Of a DNA stretch of 64,000 nt, positions 62,728-64,000 are shown one piece after another. Within the stretch, counting starts at the first letter, position 1. The number at the start of each line of letters is the position of its first letter. Made by a program: the position numbers and the translations under genes. The notes under the pieces were generated by a model. That model searched no databases. It was given only the letters and a program-made list of their open reading frames with translations, and was not told the DNA's origin. The DNA is from Microbacterium croceum (GTDB lineage Bacteria; Actinomycetota; Actinomycetes; Actinomycetales; Microbacteriaceae), in assembly GCF_023091245.1 (NCBI RefSeq), contig NZ_JAHWXN010000001.1, positions 186,001 to 250,000 of the forward strand, given 5' to 3'.

Positions 62728-62748
62728 GTTGAGTTCTATTGACTCAAG
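62728..62748. promoter_or_regulatory. HAIR element (HspR operator) of clpB
   Basis: GTTGAGT-N7-ACTCAAG matches the HspR-associated inverted repeat CTTGAGT-N7-ACTCAAG with one mismatch. It lies about 66 bases before the clpB start, overlapping the likely promoter, so HspR should repress clpB until heat stress. Confidence 0.88.
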
Positions 62749-62786
62749 TTTACCAGGCGACCACTCCCGCGGCAATGCCCTCCGGA

Positions 62787-64000
62787 TCAGCGCGCGGAGA
62801 GAACCGCATCCCAGATCGCGCTTGCGACCTGGCGTTTTGTTCCCGACGACGTCGCCACCACCGTGCCGTCCGCCCCGATGACCTCGACGGCGTTCTCCGC
62901 CCGCTCGAAGCCGTGCTCGGCGTCGGCGAGGTTCACCGCGAGCAGGTCGACCCCTTTGCGCTCGCGTTTGCGCCGTGCGCGCTCCCGGCGCTGCTCGGCG
63001 TCATGCAGGGTCTCCGCCGCGAACGCCACGATGGTCTGCCCGGACGGCGCTCGCCCCTCGGCGCGCGCAGCCGCGAGAGCGGCGACAACGTCCTCGTTCT
63101 CGACGAGGTCGATGCGCGTGAGCACCCCCTCGTCCTTCGTGAGCTTGTGGTCGGCGGCCTCGGCCGGCCGGTAGTCCGCGACGGCGGCGGCCATGATCAG
63201 GACGTCGGCCGTGGCGGCGGCATCCTTCATCGCTGCGGAGAGCTCGGCGGCGGTCCCGACGTCCTGCACGCGGATCGAGGGATGCAGCGCGGCAGCACGG
63301 ACGGCGTGCTCGACATGAGCGGCGACCAGCACGACCTCCGCGCCGCGTGCGGCGGCCTCCGCGGCGAGCGCGGCTCCCTGGCGCCCGCTGGAGCGGTTGC
63401 CGAGGAACCGGACCGGGTCGATCGGCTCCCTGGTTCCGCCGGCCGAGATGGCGACGCGAAGGCCGGCGAGGTCCTGCGGGGCGACGACAGCCAGCGCGGC
63501 GGCGATGATCTCCTCCGGCTCCGACATCCGTCCGGGTCCGGAGTCTCCTCCGGCGAGCTCGCCCTCGGCGGGACCGACGATGTGCACGCCGCGCGCACGG
63601 AGCGTCGCGATGTTCGCCTGGGTGGCCGGATGCTGCCACATCTCGGTGTGCATGGCGGGGGCGATCACGACCGGGGCCAGTGTGGCGAGCAGCGTCGTGC
63701 CGAGCAGGTCGCTCGCGAGCCCCGCCGTCATCGAGGCGATCGTGTTCGCGGTCGCCGGGGCGACGATCACCAGCTCCGCCGCCTGCCCGAGCGCGACGTG
63801 ACGCACCTTCGCGACGTCGTCATGCACGCTCGTGGTGACCGGATGCCGACTGATCGCCTCCCACGTGGGGAGTCCGACGAATCGCAACGCGTCCTCCGTC
63901 GGCACCACGGTCACATCGTGACCGGCCTTCGTGAGCAGGCGCACCAGGTGCACGGACTTGTAGGCGGCGATACCACCGGTGACTCCGACGACGATGTTCA
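62787..64000 (-). CDS. coaBC: bifunctional phosphopantothenoylcysteine decarboxylase / phosphopantothenate-cysteine ligase, 5' end at the window edge
   Basis: 405 residues visible. The sequence begins NIVVGVTGGIAAYKSVHLVRLL at the right edge, and the two remaining bases TG at 63999-64000 would be the end of an ATG or GTG start, so at most a base is missing. The CoaC half has the FMN-binding GxTGGIAAYK and catalytic histidine region PAMHTEMWQHPATQAN, and the CoaB half has SAGGTREPIDPVRFLGNRSSGRQG and AAAVADYRPAEAADHKLTK. Together they make 4'-phosphopantetheine for coenzyme A. Confidence 0.96.
   Translation of the reverse strand, partial: NIVVGVTGGIAAYKSVHLVRLLTKAGHDVTVVPTEDALRFVGLPTWEAISRHPVTTSVHDDVAKVRHVALGQAAELVIVAPATANTIASMTAGLASDLLGTTLLATLAPVVIAPAMHTEMWQHPATQANIATLRARGVHIVGPAEGELAGGDSGPGRMSEPEEIIAAALAVVAPQDLAGLRVAISAGGTREPIDPVRFLGNRSSGRQGAALAAEAAARGAEVVLVAAHVEHAVRAAALHPSIRVQDVGTAAELSAAMKDAAATADVLIMAAAVADYRPAEAADHKLTKDEGVLTRIDLVENEDVVAALAAARAEGRAPSGQTIVAFAAETLHDAEQRRERARRKRERKGVDLLAVNLADAEHGFERAENAVEVIGADGTVVATSSGTKRQVASAIWDAVLSAR

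Noticed and set aside
1..64000. tRNA, rRNA, integrases, transposases or att sites
   Set aside because: None was recognised on either strand; no clover-leaf, 16S/23S stretch or recombinase motif was seen.

Overview
The window is chromosomal DNA from a high-GC actinobacterium, most likely a member of the Microbacteriaceae close to Microbacterium. The evidence is the roughly 70% GC composition, frequent GTG starts, many start codons preceded directly by a TANNNT hexamer (leaderless mRNAs), HspR- and LexA-type actinobacterial operators, a coproporphyrin-type heme pathway (hemQ plus a HemY-type oxidase), a DUF222/13E12 HNH gene, and a 5'-CCCTTCGACAGGCTCAGGG-type dispersed repeat. No rRNA, tRNA, CRISPR array, insertion sequence or prophage was seen. 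Genes are densely packed, many with 4-base ATGA or GTGA overlaps, and no gene-free stretch exceeds 300 bases.

Layout. 1-2.3 kb: two short-chain dehydrogenases and an aminoglycoside-phosphotransferase-like gene broken by a one-base frameshift. 2.3-5.3 kb: a thiamine/HMP ECF importer (ykoE-ykoD-ykoC) behind a TPP riboswitch. 5.3-14.5 kb: a membrane-anchored D-Ala-D-Ala carboxypeptidase, a pair of ABC exporter half-transporters, a 3-hydroxyisobutyryl-CoA hydrolase-like crotonase, and an orphan ABC ATPase with a roughly 340-residue acidic tail. 14.5-16.6 kb: a small unknown protein and a DUF222-HNH gene with a near-consensus SOS box. 16.6-26.6 kb: the heme cluster, with hemQ-hemC-hemD-hemB-hemL and hemE-hemY on the minus strand and hemA diverging on the plus strand. 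A three-gene operon of small envelope proteins (YtxH-like, holin-like, DUF3618-like) sits between the two minus-strand heme blocks. Ferrochelatase is not in the window.

26.7-39.5 kb: an HhH-GPD glycosylase-like protein, glycyl-tRNA synthetase, a GNAT, an MFS exporter, a serine hydrolase homologue lacking its catalytic serine, an M13 peptidase whose 3' end is partly duplicated downstream, a MATE exporter, a SpoU methyltransferase, and a manganese locus (mntH, a small membrane protein, mntR) with a 22-bp palindrome at the mntH promoter. 39.6-42.4 kb: a compact three-gene cassette of a small helical protein, a large helical-domain/DUF1023 alpha/beta hydrolase and a lipoprotein. It resembles a type VII-type effector locus and is the best candidate here for an undescribed system.

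42.4-55 kb: HAD phosphatases, a YdeI-family protein, anmK, a membrane protein made of 11-residue coiled-coil repeats, a ROK kinase with pyrE, xthA, a VOC protein, a two-component system, benE and a NatAB-type ABC exporter. 55-64 kb: a bifunctional putA diverging from a LysR regulator around a 20-bp palindrome, a nitroreductase, a ClpB without its N-terminal domain under a HAIR element, and coaBC, which runs off the right edge.
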